Origin: Candidatus Kapaibacterium thiocyanatum
Lineage (GTDB): Bacteria > Bacteroidota > Ignavibacteria > Kapaibacteriales > Kapaibacteriaceae
Assembly (NCBI GenBank): GCA_001899175.1
Contig: MKVH01000025.1
Span: 124,001 to 188,000, forward strand
Length of the DNA: 64,000 bases
Direction of reading: 5' to 3'
A program made the translations under genes and the position numbers. The notes below the pieces were generated by a model. That model worked only from the letters and a program-made list of their open reading frames with translations, ran no database searches and had not been told where the DNA came from. This document shows, in pieces, positions 1 through 8,600 of this stretch; the first letter of the stretch is position 1; each line of letters opens with the position of its first letter.

Positions 1-1
1 C

Positions 2-523
2 GCCATCAGGGAGCCAGGTGCCACCGTACTGTCCGAAGCCATCAGGGAAATCCTGCTCAGCAACAAGCAATCCATCACGTCCACCGTCGAATTGCTGATG
101 TTCAGTGCCGCGCGTTCCCAACTGGTGGAGCGTGTCATCGTACCGGCGCTGGAAAAGGGCGAAATCATCCTGTGCGACCGTTTCGTGGATTCCACCACGG
201 CCTATCAGGGCTACGGTCGCCTGCTCGATATGGACGACGTCCGGGCCTGTAACAACATCGCCACGCGCGGGGTCATGCCTTCAGTGACGTTCTTCATCGA
301 CGTCCCCTATGAAGAGGCGCAGATGCGTATGCATTTCCACCCTGCTTCCGGCGAACCGGACAGGATGGAGCGGGCGGGACGGGATTTCTTCGAGCGTGTG
401 CGGGCAGGCTACCATGCGATCGCAGCGGCCGACGCAGCACGATTCCGGATCGTGGATGGCATGAGGGACCGTGCCGATATCCACGCCGAGATCACCACGA
501 TTCTGTCGGAAGTCCTCTCCTGA
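2..523 (+). CDS. tmk: Thymidylate kinase (dTMP kinase), 5' end cut off by window
   Basis: Phosphorylates dTMP to dTDP with ATP in the cytoplasm, on the path to dTTP. The frame is open from base 2 with no start inside the window, so about 173 C-terminal residues are visible and the Walker A loop is missing. The first codons read AIREPGATVLSEAIREILL, matching the REPGGT segment of the family. Later CDRFVDSTTAYQGYGR matches the DRY/FxxSxxAYQG motif that binds dTMP, and a lid-like segment PDRMERAGRDFFERVR follows. Stop TGA at 521-523. It is followed after 47 bases by an unrelated secreted protease with its own promoter-like element. Confidence 0.93.
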   Translation, partial: AIREPGATVLSEAIREILLSNKQSITSTVELLMFSAARSQLVERVIVPALEKGEIILCDRFVDSTTAYQGYGRLLDMDDVRACNNIATRGVMPSVTFFIDVPYEEAQMRMHFHPASGEPDRMERAGRDFFERVRAGYHAIAAADAARFRIVDGMRDRADIHAEITTILSEVLS

Positions 524-535
524 CACCGAGTTGTG

Positions 536-543
536 TATCTTTA
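536..543 (+). promoter_or_regulatory. Putative -7 promoter element (TATCTTTA) for the secreted protease
   Basis: TATCTTTA lies in GTGTATCTTTA, one base off the Bacteroidota-type TAnnTTTG. The same GTGTATCTT string precedes the nuclease/phosphatase gene (4136-4144) and the FKBP gene (60825-60834, minus). Transcription would start near base 550, just before the start codon at 571 or 592. No convincing -33 partner is seen. Confidence 0.4.
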
Positions 544-570
544 CAATCTTGGCAATTTCGACGTATATCC

Positions 571-3183
571 ATGATTTCTTTGGCGTTCCACATGATTCGA
601 CCCCCACGTATTGTGAGCACGATGATGGCTCTGGCCGTCCTGCTTCCTACGCTCCTCGTTGCAGGAACGGACAACCGTACGGTTGACATCCGTACGTTCA
701 TGACGCCCGTACCCGCATCGAAGATGGACCAGATGCAGATCACGGGCTTTCAGCGCAGCATGATGCTGTCCAACGATATGGCGAAGACCACCTTCGCCGA
801 CGCTCCCGCGACGTTGACGCTGAAGAACTTTCCCCTGCCGAACAACGAACAGTCGACGCTCGAACTGCGTCTCGGCCGTCAGGTCTTCGATGCCAATACG
901 AAGATCCTCGTGGCGACGGGACACGGCAAGGAACCGCTCAAGGTACGTCCGATCGTATCCTATGTTGGCAAGATCAGCGGCGATCCGAACAGCCGCGTTT
1001 CGCTGCACTACAGCGATGGCGACCTCACCGGCTTCGTCGAACAGTCCAACGGTCTGCGCACGATGATCGGTATCGATGTCTCCAGGCGCTCCACCGCCAC
1101 GGTGACGCCCCACCTCATCGCCGACGAGCAGACGGTGTTCCCGGGCGGCCTCAGCAAGTTCCTCTGCGGTAACGAATCGCTGCCGTTCGATGCCGATGCT
1201 CTCGGCCAGGCCATGGCACAGCCCTCGACCGTGAAGGACATGGACAAGATCCAGTCCACGACGGCTCTCAAGGAACTGCGTCTGGCCATCGTGCTCCGCG
1301 AAGACATCCATGAATACATGTCGGGCACCGGCAAGACCAACGAGCAGATCGTCCAGTACTTCGCCAAGTGCGTCGCCGCCTTCTCCCAGGCCTATGAAGA
1401 AGAACTCAACGCCACCTTCTACATCAGCTACGTGATGATGTGGACGGCCGATGAAGTCTCGGGCTATTCCGGTGACGGTACCAATCCCGGAACGCTTCTC
1501 GAGGAATTCTCGCGCGACTGGTCGCAGAACTACAACAACGTCGAACGCGACGTCGCACACTGCTATACGCGCATGATTCCCCAGGGCGGCCTCTTCATCG
1601 GCGGTATCGCCTACGGCGGCCAGGCCGGACCGAAGATCTGCTCCAAGCAGCATCAGGGCGCCTATGGCGTCAGCACGATGTATCTGAACCAGAACATGGA
1701 CGGTATTCCGGGGCGTCCGAACATGGCCAACGCCTTCGTGTGGGACGTCTTCGTGACGGCGCACGAAATCGGTCACAACGTCGGTGCTCCCCATACGCAC
1801 AACTGCTTCTGGTCGCCGCCAGTCGATACGTGCCAGGTCCAGTCCGATGGCACCGATGCATGCTACATGACCGGTCGTACGCCCCGCCCCGGTACGATCA
1901 TGAGCTATTGCCACCTCGTCAACGGCAGCACGACTCCGCTGACGTTCGGTACGCGTGTCGCCGAGCGCATGCGCGCATGGATCGATCAGTCCTGCGTGGT
2001 GCAGCCACCACGCCCGACGGTACGACTGACGTCGCCCCGCGGTACGGAAACCTTCGCCGGTGGTCAGCAGCTCACGATCAAGTGGAGCACGGCCCGCGTG
2101 GCCAACGTCAAGCTCCAGTATTCCGCGGACAACATGCAGTCCTGGAATCCGGTCAACCAGAACATGCTTCCCGCCGCCGATCTCTCCTATAACTGGACGA
2201 TCCCTGCCGTACAGACGAGCTATCTGTGGATCCGCATCTCCGATGCCTCCAACGACGCCGTCTCCGATACGTCACTGGTGGCCTACAGTGTCCGTCTGCC
2301 TCTCGCCCTGACGTCGCCCAAGGGCGGCGAGCGCTTCGCACAAGGAAGCGTGCAGAGCATCCGCTGGACGAAGGAAAGCAGCGTACCTTCCGTGAAGGTC
2401 GAATTCGCCCCTGACGGAACGACGTGGCAGACGCTCGAAGGTGCTGCTACCGGTGTATCGTACGAATGGACGGTACCCGCCGTCGTGACGAGCACGGCTC
2501 GTGTCCGCGTGACGTCGACGGGCAACGCCGCCCTGACGGCGACGTCGGAACCCTTCTCCATCGGTGTGGCGCGCTTCACCGTGCTCATTCCGGTCGAAGG
2601 CGACAGCATCTGCAATAACTTCGCCAATCAGTACCGCTGGTCGTCGGACTTCGTCGACAAGTTCAAGATCCAGTACAAGACGCCGACGGGTACCATCTGG
2701 CAGAATGCCGTGACGGAAATCGCCGTCGACGCTTCGAAGGAAGGCCAGCAGACGTTCGGCCGCAGCAACTCGCTCGGTAACGTCGAACCGGGAACGGTGA
2801 TCCAGATCCGTTTCGTTGACTATGCGAATGCCGAGAACATCCTGGCGACGCTCAGCAACATCCGTGTGGCGTCGTGCGATGCGGCCGTCTCCGTCGACGA
2901 GACCACGCCCGCACCCACCGATCTCCGTATCGTGCGTGTGACGCCCAATCCGGTCAAGACCGATGCCGCCATCGAACTGAACGCCGCCATGCCCATGACG
3001 GTCGATGTCCTGCTCGTAGCCCCGAACGGTGCCGTGACGACGCTGCTGGCTCAGCAGAACGTCGGTACCTCGGGTCCGCAAACGCTCAACGTCTCGTTGA
3101 ACGGCGTCGCCGCCGGAGCGTACCAGGTCGTGGTCCGTTCGGGCAGCGCACAGGTCTCCACTCCGCTCAGCGTCGTACGTTGA
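571..3183 (+). CDS. Secreted metzincin zinc metalloprotease with KNH-like repeats and T9SS-like C-terminal domain
   Basis: A predicted extracellular protease of 870 residues. A hydrophobic signal peptide covers about residues 13-32; the in-frame ATG at 592 gives a neater signal peptide and may be the true start. The catalytic motif HEIGHNVGAPH is at residues 398-408, the metzincin HExxHxxGxxH with zinc ligands His398, His402 and His408 and base Glu399, as in reprolysin-like M12B proteases. The middle holds two or three repeats of the Kre9/KNH-like type (LTSPRGTETFAGGQQLTIKW, LTSPKGGERFAQGSVQSIRW). The last 85 residues carry a VTPNP box and end in TPLSVVR, the form of a type IX secretion sorting domain. 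The substrate is unknown. Confidence 0.88.
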   Translation: MISLAFHMIRPPRIVSTMMALAVLLPTLLVAGTDNRTVDIRTFMTPVPASKMDQMQITGFQRSMMLSNDMAKTTFADAPATLTLKNFPLPNNEQSTLELRLGRQVFDANTKILVATGHGKEPLKVRPIVSYVGKISGDPNSRVSLHYSDGDLTGFVEQSNGLRTMIGIDVSRRSTATVTPHLIADEQTVFPGGLSKFLCGNESLPFDADALGQAMAQPSTVKDMDKIQSTTALKELRLAIVLREDIHEYMSGTGKTNEQIVQYFAKCVAAFSQAYEEELNATFYISYVMMWTADEVSGYSGDGTNPGTLLEEFSRDWSQNYNNVERDVAHCYTRMIPQGGLFIGGIAYGGQAGPKICSKQHQGAYGVSTMYLNQNMDGIPGRPNMANAFVWDVFVTAHEIGHNVGAPHTHNCFWSPPVDTCQVQSDGTDACYMTGRTPRPGTIMSYCHLVNGSTTPLTFGTRVAERMRAWIDQSCVVQPPRPTVRLTSPRGTETFAGGQQLTIKWSTARVANVKLQYSADNMQSWNPVNQNMLPAADLSYNWTIPAVQTSYLWIRISDASNDAVSDTSLVAYSVRLPLALTSPKGGERFAQGSVQSIRWTKESSVPSVKVEFAPDGTTWQTLEGAATGVSYEWTVPAVVTSTARVRVTSTGNAALTATSEPFSIGVARFTVLIPVEGDSICNNFANQYRWSSDFVDKFKIQYKTPTGTIWQNAVTEIAVDASKEGQQTFGRSNSLGNVEPGTVIQIRFVDYANAENILATLSNIRVASCDAAVSVDETTPAPTDLRIVRVTPNPVKTDAAIELNAAMPMTVDVLLVAPNGAVTTLLAQQNVGTSGPQTLNVSLNGVAAGAYQVVVRSGSAQVSTPLSVVR

Positions 3184-3199
3184 TAGCAGGAGGAACGAC

Positions 3200-4102
3200 G
3201 TGAGTCTATTCAACAAGCTGGTAGTCAGCGCACTTCCACTTGTACCCAAAGGCATCGTCAAAACAGTGGCCCGGCGTTATATCGCCGGGCCTGTTTTGTC
3301 TGATGCCGTTGCCTGTACACGTGATCTCATGGCCCGCGGGGCCTGCTCCACCATCGACGTTCTCGGTGAGTTCGTCCAGAATCGCGAGCGTGCCGTCCAT
3401 GAAACGGCAATGGCATCGAGTGTCATCGACGCCATCCACGAGCACAAGCTCGCCTCCTACCTGAGCGTCAAACCGACGTCTCTCGGCCTCGATATCGATC
3501 ACGACTTCGCCTATGCGAATATCACCGGTCTCGTGTCGAAGGCGAAGACACTCGGCCTCTTCGTCCGCATGGACATGGAGAATACGCCCTATACCGATAT
3601 CACCCTCGACTTCTATCGCCGTCTGCGGCGAGACGGATACGATAACGTGGGCGTCGTGATCCAGGCCTACCTGCGCAGATCCGAGCAGGACATCCGTTCA
3701 CTGCTGGACTATGCGCCGTCGGTACGGCTCTGCAAGGGCATCTACGTCGAAGCCGAAGAGCATGCCTTCAAGGATGCCGACGAGATCAGGGCCAATTACC
3801 GCAAGCTGCTGCGACTGCTGATCGACGCCAAGGCCCGTCCCCATATCGCCACGCACGACGAAGCCCTGATCGTCGATGCCGAACGGGTGATCGCCGAGCG
3901 CAAGCTCGACCGCTCGTCCTACGAATTCCAGATGCTGCTCGGTGTGCGCGAAGACCGCCGTGATACGCTGTTGCGGAACGGCCATGCCGTACGTATCTAC
4001 GTTCCGTTCGGTGAGGACTGGTACGGATACTCGACGCGCCGGCTGAAGGAGAATCCTGCAGTGGCCGGTTACGTAGCGAAGGCCATCCTTACAGGCAGAT
4101 GA
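3200..4102 (+). CDS. Proline dehydrogenase (monofunctional)
   Basis: FAD-dependent oxidation of L-proline to pyrroline-5-carboxylate, the first step of proline breakdown. The 300-residue length fits the stand-alone enzyme rather than bifunctional PutA. Family segments in order: SVKPTSLG, DMEN, VIQAYLRRS, RLCKGIYVE, IATHDE, EFQMLLGVRED and the C-terminal VPFGEDWYGYSTRRLKENP, whose YxxRRxxENP supplies the proline-binding arginines. The start is GTG at 3200 with a strong AGGAGG site at 3188-3193, seven bases upstream. Only 16 bases separate it from the protease gene, so read-through is possible. No P5C dehydrogenase gene is adjacent. Confidence 0.92.
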   Translation: MSLFNKLVVSALPLVPKGIVKTVARRYIAGPVLSDAVACTRDLMARGACSTIDVLGEFVQNRERAVHETAMASSVIDAIHEHKLASYLSVKPTSLGLDIDHDFAYANITGLVSKAKTLGLFVRMDMENTPYTDITLDFYRRLRRDGYDNVGVVIQAYLRRSEQDIRSLLDYAPSVRLCKGIYVEAEEHAFKDADEIRANYRKLLRLLIDAKARPHIATHDEALIVDAERVIAERKLDRSSYEFQMLLGVREDRRDTLLRNGHAVRIYVPFGEDWYGYSTRRLKENPAVAGYVAKAILTGR

Positions 4103-4130
4103 TACCGGCCATGGCCGGGCGGAAGAATGG

Positions 4131-4164
4131 AAAGGTGTATCTTCATCGTATGAGATACACCTTT
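4131..4164 (+). terminator. Hairpin with T-rich tail overlapping the next gene's start codon
   Basis: AAAGGTGTATC (4131-4141) pairs perfectly with GATACACCTTT (4154-4164), an 11-bp stem with a 12-base loop followed by more T residues (to 4170). It looks like an intrinsic terminator for the proline dehydrogenase gene. The ATG of the next gene (4150) sits in the loop and its possible ribosome site AAAGG is in the stem, so it could instead control translation. Confidence 0.55.
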
Positions 4165-5061
4165 TTCTTTTCGTCCTCTGCGCGACGTCACGCCGTCCGT
4201 CTTCTGATCACCGCCACGGCGACCGTCCTCTTCTCCTGTGCTTCGCCACAAGGCGTGCACGATACGGTGACGGTCGGTACGTTCAACATGGAATGGCTCG
4301 GCGATGGCCAGGGCGACAACAAGACGAGGAACGACGGCGACTATCTGAAGATCGCCGACGTGATCCTCAAGACGGAGGCAGACGTGCTCGGTATCCAGGA
4401 AGTGGAGAACGATCAGGCCCTTCGCAAGGTGCTTCGATACATGGAGGGCTACGACGGCTTCGTGGCGAACGGAGGTTCCGCACAGAACGTCGGCGTGATC
4501 TTCCGCAAAGGGATGACGGTGGAGAACAAGGGTCTCTACATGCCGCTGGCCATCAATCCTTCGCGCAATCGCCCAGGACTCGTCCTGGCATGCAGGAAGG
4601 GGGACTTCGACTGGCTGATGATGGTCGTCCACCTCAAGAGCACATCGCGATACGACAGTACGAACGCCCTGCGCGAAGAGTCGCGCACGGTGCGTGCGCA
4701 GCAGGCAGATGTCCTGCATGCATGGGTGGATTCCACGCTGCGGAGCGGCAAGGAAGCCGACGTCCTGATCGTCGGGGACATGAACGACTTTCCCGCCCGA
4801 CGTCAGCAGCCGACGCTGACGGCCCTGATCGAGGATCCCAACGTCACCTTCATCACGTCGCAACTCAAGAGCTGCAAGAACCAGAGCTGGTTCGTGATCG
4901 ATCACGTCGTGGCGTCGACATCGGCGATGAAACGGTACATCAAGGGAAGTGAACGCCTCGAGAACTTCCGCGCCTTTCTCGATGCAGCCGATTCCGACGT
5001 CGTCAGCGACCACTGTCCGGTCCTGGTGCGTTTCTCTACGGCAGGACCGGACAACGACTGA
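4150..5061 (+). CDS. Lipoprotein of the endonuclease/exonuclease/phosphatase family
   Basis: A predicted envelope-anchored metal-dependent phosphodiesterase of 303 residues; whether it acts on DNA, RNA or a phospholipid cannot be told. The N-terminus has an arginine-containing n-region, a hydrophobic stretch and the lipobox-like LFSC near residue 34. Family motifs in order: GTFNMEWLG, GIQEVEN (catalytic Glu), VVHLKSTS, GDMNDFP (Asp and Asn), IDHV and C-terminal SDHCPV (catalytic Asp/His). An ATG at 4099 overlaps the upstream stop, but 4150 gives a standard signal peptide. The stop codon abuts, with no gap, the stop of the convergent GAF/GGDEF gene. Confidence 0.85.
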   Translation: MRYTFFFSSSARRHAVRLLITATATVLFSCASPQGVHDTVTVGTFNMEWLGDGQGDNKTRNDGDYLKIADVILKTEADVLGIQEVENDQALRKVLRYMEGYDGFVANGGSAQNVGVIFRKGMTVENKGLYMPLAINPSRNRPGLVLACRKGDFDWLMMVVHLKSTSRYDSTNALREESRTVRAQQADVLHAWVDSTLRSGKEADVLIVGDMNDFPARRQQPTLTALIEDPNVTFITSQLKSCKNQSWFVIDHVVASTSAMKRYIKGSERLENFRAFLDAADSDVVSDHCPVLVRFSTAGPDND

Positions 5062-7542
5062 TCAACTGAAGACGGTAACCTTGTTGGTGGACTTCTGGCT
5101 CATCGCCAGGACGTCGTAGGCATTGTTGAGGAGTACGTCCCACGTATCGCGCGGAGTGGATTCCGCCACACCGATGCTGACCGTCACGCTGAAGCGCTTG
5201 CCGTCCATATCGATGATGGAGCTGGCGATCTCCTTGCGCAGCGTTTCCGTCCACATGTGCGCTTGTTGCGCACGCGTACCTACGAGACCGATGGCGATAA
5301 GGGAATTGTCGATCGTTCCGATGATGTCGTAGTCGCGCAACTGGTTCTGGATGCGTGAGAGGACGTGGACGAGGATACGCCCCGGACCGTGCTCGGCAGC
5401 CGAATCGAAGGCCCTGCTGCTGTCGATGCGGATGAGGCATACTGTAAGAGGCGTCTGGAAGTCGATGGCCCGCGAGAATTCCTCGCGCAGGCGCATTTCG
5501 AAGCCCTTCATGTTCAGGATGCCCGTTGCCGGATCGAGCATGGCGCCGGCCTGCAGCAATTCCGTGGCACGCAGATGTTCGACGAACGAACCGGCATGGT
5601 CGCCGATCGTCTCGAGAATCGAGATATCCTGCTGCGTCAACGTCGACGCATGGTTCTCCACGAAGAGCGCGCCGAAGCTGTGGGACAGCGAGCGCAGCGG
5701 TACGGCAACGAACTGGGCTCCGTCGATGTTCGGCTCGCCGCCGACGATGCGGACGACTCCCGGTGCGGCCGACGTCACGACGGTATTGCCCGACGTGAGG
5801 CAGTGGCCGATCGACGAGCGTTCGAGATCGACGACGGCACCACGGATGTCCTTGTACTCGTCGGAAACGGAGCGGACGTCGGTGATGGTCCATGCACCCT
5901 GATCCGCATCGAAGAGACAGACGCCGATGGTGCTCACGTCCATGTGCTGAACCGATACTTCGAGCAGGGCACGCGTGATGCGCTTGAGCGACAGTTCGTG
6001 ATCACGGAGCGAATTACGGAACTGCGTGATGGCATCGAGCGAACGTGCGGCCTGGAGCAGATCGAACTTGCCGGTATAGGAGTGGACGAGTCCACTTATG
6101 AGCTTGGTGAACTGACCGAAGAACCCGACCGTGATGGCATCGTAGGCATCTTCTTCGGTGGAGTCGGCACAGAGGACGCCGACGACCTTGCCGCCGAAGT
6201 AGACGGGAACGCCGATGAAGGATACGGTACCTGCGGACTGTGCGTAGTAGGGGAGCAGGTCGAGTTCGGCGCTCGGGCGAATGGCCGTGAGGATCTCGGG
6301 TCTGCCGTGGAGTGCGATCTGGCTGACGGCATCCGTGCCCATGGGCAGCTTGCGCTGCTCGATGAAGCGTGTGCCCGCATCCGTGATCTTCGATTCGACG
6401 ACGAGCTGCTGCTTCTCGACGTTGACCCAGAAGAACGCTGCCGTACGTGCGCTGGCCATCGAGCGGATGACCTGGAGCACACGGTTCAGGAGATAGTCGA
6501 ATTCCTTGCGCGGCTCGTCCTGGCCGAGGATTTCCTGGTCGTCCATGAAATCTTCGATGGTGATGCCCGAAATGTCACGCTTCTTCGACATGTCCTCGTC
6601 GTCATCGTTCTGCAGTGGTTGAGCAGCGGGAGCCTCCGCGACCATCCTGGCCGCAGGTTCGGCGACCGGTTCCGCGACCGGCGGAGGGATGGCTTCGACG
6701 GTCGGCCCGGCCACCGGTTCGGCGGGTTCCTCGACGGTCTTCCGCGGTTCGGGATCGGCAGCGGGTGGAGCTGCGACGGGCGAGTTCTTCGGTTCACGTA
6801 CCGCAGGTGCCTCCGTTGCCGGAGGTTCCGGTGCGGTGCGCGGTTTCTTGCGGATGATGATGTCCTCGTTCAGCTGGACTTCACCCTTCACGCCGAGATC
6901 GTCGAGCGACGACTGTTCGGTGTCGGCCGCGGCTTCCTTGCGGAGAGCTTCCATGCGGCGTGCGGCGCGTTGTGCCACCAGTTCGCCGTCTTCCGGGATG
7001 TTGCGCTTGCCCTTGCTCTTCTTGACGCCGATGACACGCACGCCGGATTCGCCGTCGGAGAATTCCTGGTCGATTGCGGGATTGGGAGCGGCCATGGTGG
7101 CCGGCCTCGTACGGGTGACGGCGGGTTCGGGCCTCATCGGTGGCGGTGCGGCGTGGCGTTCGATCATTTCCGGGAACAGTGCGCCCTGGTCCTTGTCGAC
7201 GAAGGTTTCATCCGAACCTTCATCGGCGCCGAACGTTTCGACGTAGCTCTTCGAATCGAAGATCTGCCGGCGTGAGCGGTCGTCATCCTTCGTCTCCGAT
7301 TCGATCTCCGGTGGCGTCGTCGGTCTCGGAGCCTTGCGGCCCTGCATGGACAGATCGGCGATGCGGGGAGATATCATCATGAAGAGGGCTACGCCACCGA
7401 GTATGGCGATGCATACGCCGATAAGGCGCACCGCCATCTCATCGAGGAACAGTGCGATGAAGAGCCCGAGTGCGATCACGACGAAGGCGATCGAATCACT
7501 CGGGACGAAAATCTTGCGTAGGTCTAGACGTGGTTTCGGCAT
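5062..7542 (-). CDS. Membrane GAF-GAF protein with degenerate GGDEF domain
   Basis: 826 residues. Two transmembrane helices lie at about residues 17-60, then a Pro/Ala/Glu-rich low-complexity linker (about 70-330), two GAF sensor domains (about 345-490 and 515-655) and a C-terminal GGDEF-fold domain (about 665-826). The entry motif DPATGILNMKGFEMRL and the late VTVSIGVAE strand are typical of diguanylate cyclases. The signature loop reads GTIDNS (742-747) where an active enzyme has GGDEF/GGEEF, so cyclic-di-GMP synthesis is unlikely; it may be a sensor or binding scaffold. It is last in an operon with NUDIX and two secreted proteins, five bases after the preceding gene. Confidence 0.82.
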   Translation of the reverse strand: MPKPRLDLRKIFVPSDSIAFVVIALGLFIALFLDEMAVRLIGVCIAILGGVALFMMISPRIADLSMQGRKAPRPTTPPEIESETKDDDRSRRQIFDSKSYVETFGADEGSDETFVDKDQGALFPEMIERHAAPPPMRPEPAVTRTRPATMAAPNPAIDQEFSDGESGVRVIGVKKSKGKRNIPEDGELVAQRAARRMEALRKEAAADTEQSSLDDLGVKGEVQLNEDIIIRKKPRTAPEPPATEAPAVREPKNSPVAAPPAADPEPRKTVEEPAEPVAGPTVEAIPPPVAEPVAEPAARMVAEAPAAQPLQNDDDEDMSKKRDISGITIEDFMDDQEILGQDEPRKEFDYLLNRVLQVIRSMASARTAAFFWVNVEKQQLVVESKITDAGTRFIEQRKLPMGTDAVSQIALHGRPEILTAIRPSAELDLLPYYAQSAGTVSFIGVPVYFGGKVVGVLCADSTEEDAYDAITVGFFGQFTKLISGLVHSYTGKFDLLQAARSLDAITQFRNSLRDHELSLKRITRALLEVSVQHMDVSTIGVCLFDADQGAWTITDVRSVSDEYKDIRGAVVDLERSSIGHCLTSGNTVVTSAAPGVVRIVGGEPNIDGAQFVAVPLRSLSHSFGALFVENHASTLTQQDISILETIGDHAGSFVEHLRATELLQAGAMLDPATGILNMKGFEMRLREEFSRAIDFQTPLTVCLIRIDSSRAFDSAAEHGPGRILVHVLSRIQNQLRDYDIIGTIDNSLIAIGLVGTRAQQAHMWTETLRKEIASSIIDMDGKRFSVTVSIGVAESTPRDTWDVLLNNAYDVLAMSQKSTNKVTVFS

Positions 7543-7547
7543 GTGTC

Positions 7548-8600
7548 CTAGCGGAGTAGCTCCACGGTATAGCGCATCACCGTCTGTTGGGAAACGTCTT
7601 CCTGTTGTCCCGTCGCCGTGTTGCGCACGGTTGCGGCAACGGATGTCGAAACTTCATTGTGCTTGGAGATCGTGAACCCCTTGACGACGTCGATGATGGT
7701 GCGTCCGGTGCCGACGATGGCGGAACGGCCTACCTTCACCTGTACCGGTGCCGTCCTGGGCAGGGGTACCGTGGTGATGCTACCCTTCATCGTGGCCGTG
7801 ACTTCGGCGATGCGATGTCCCTTGACTTCCTTCACGGCATCGATATGGTACTTGGCTTCACTGTGGATCATGAAGAGATCCATCAGGGGAGCGTCGGCCG
7901 TGAAATCCCATCCCTGCGTCGAATCGATGCCCTTCTTCGGGAAGCGGAGATATTCCTGCTCCGTGTAGGTGGCATAGATGGCGGCTTCGACCTGGCGCTC
8001 GAGGCCCTGACGTGCACGATCGCGCATCTCGGGCGTCAACTGCGTCTGCACGTCGAGCATTCTGTTGACGACGGGCTTGATGCCGCTGATCTCCTCGATC
8101 GTGGCCTGGGGGGTGAGCGTGATGGTCACTTCCTCGCCGAGCAGGGCATTGAACTGCGCATACTTCGGGTCCTTGCGCTGCGACGAATCGGAAGAGCTGT
8201 AGTGCTGTTCCTGGAGAACCTGATTGGTGAGCCTGTTGCGGATGATGGCGTCGACCTTGATGGATTCGAAGGTCATGCCGATCTCCATCGTACCGTCGCT
8301 GCGAACGCGCTTCACGCGTTTGAGGTAGGTATGCGAGCTCTTCGTTTCGGCGATGGCCGAGTCGGGGCCGGCAACGGCGGACTGCGTCATGCGATAACGG
8401 AAGACTTCGCCCGAGTCGAGACGGAGGGCGAATGCGTCGATACGTGCCTCACTGGCGGGTACGATCGTCGCCGATGCCGTATCGGCAGCGGTAACGACGG
8501 TTCTGTCGGTCGGCTCGTCGGCCGGTTGTTTCCCCTCTGATGCGCAGCCGGCGAGGATGCACGCGGTAACTGTCGTCAGGGCGAATGAGCGGATCACCAT
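7548..8600 (-). CDS. Lipoprotein of unknown function, DUF6263-like
   Basis: 350 residues. The N-terminus ends in a clear lipobox LAGC at about residues 16-19, so it should be lipidated and face the periplasm or outer membrane. The body is predicted beta-rich: a Y/F-RYRMTQS strand near the start, SSHTYLKRVKRV, and a C-terminal half with many VEV/VTAT strands. Architecture and several phrases resemble the upstream neighbour (8594-9559), suggesting paralogs. The DUF6263 assignment is from memory of this style of protein, not a search. The start overlaps the upstream stop by seven bases, so the genes are translationally coupled. Confidence 0.7.
   Translation of the reverse strand: MVIRSFALTTVTACILAGCASEGKQPADEPTDRTVVTAADTASATIVPASEARIDAFALRLDSGEVFRYRMTQSAVAGPDSAIAETKSSHTYLKRVKRVRSDGTMEIGMTFESIKVDAIIRNRLTNQVLQEQHYSSSDSSQRKDPKYAQFNALLGEEVTITLTPQATIEEISGIKPVVNRMLDVQTQLTPEMRDRARQGLERQVEAAIYATYTEQEYLRFPKKGIDSTQGWDFTADAPLMDLFMIHSEAKYHIDAVKEVKGHRIAEVTATMKGSITTVPLPRTAPVQVKVGRSAIVGTGRTIIDVVKGFTISKHNEVSTSVAATVRNTATGQQEDVSQQTVMRYTVELLR

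Noticed and set aside
5365-7275. A 636-codon open frame on the plus strand over the GAF/GGDEF gene; similar long antisense frames lie over gatA (13228-14751), ahcY (27039-28568), the Ig-repeat gene (44290-46530), mgtA (47928-49640), aconitase (51562-53412) and the ABC-F gene (57332-59062).
   Set aside because: They are rich in Arg, Asp, Val and Gly with no motif, as expected when a high-GC gene is read on the opposite strand; the sense frames carry clear families.
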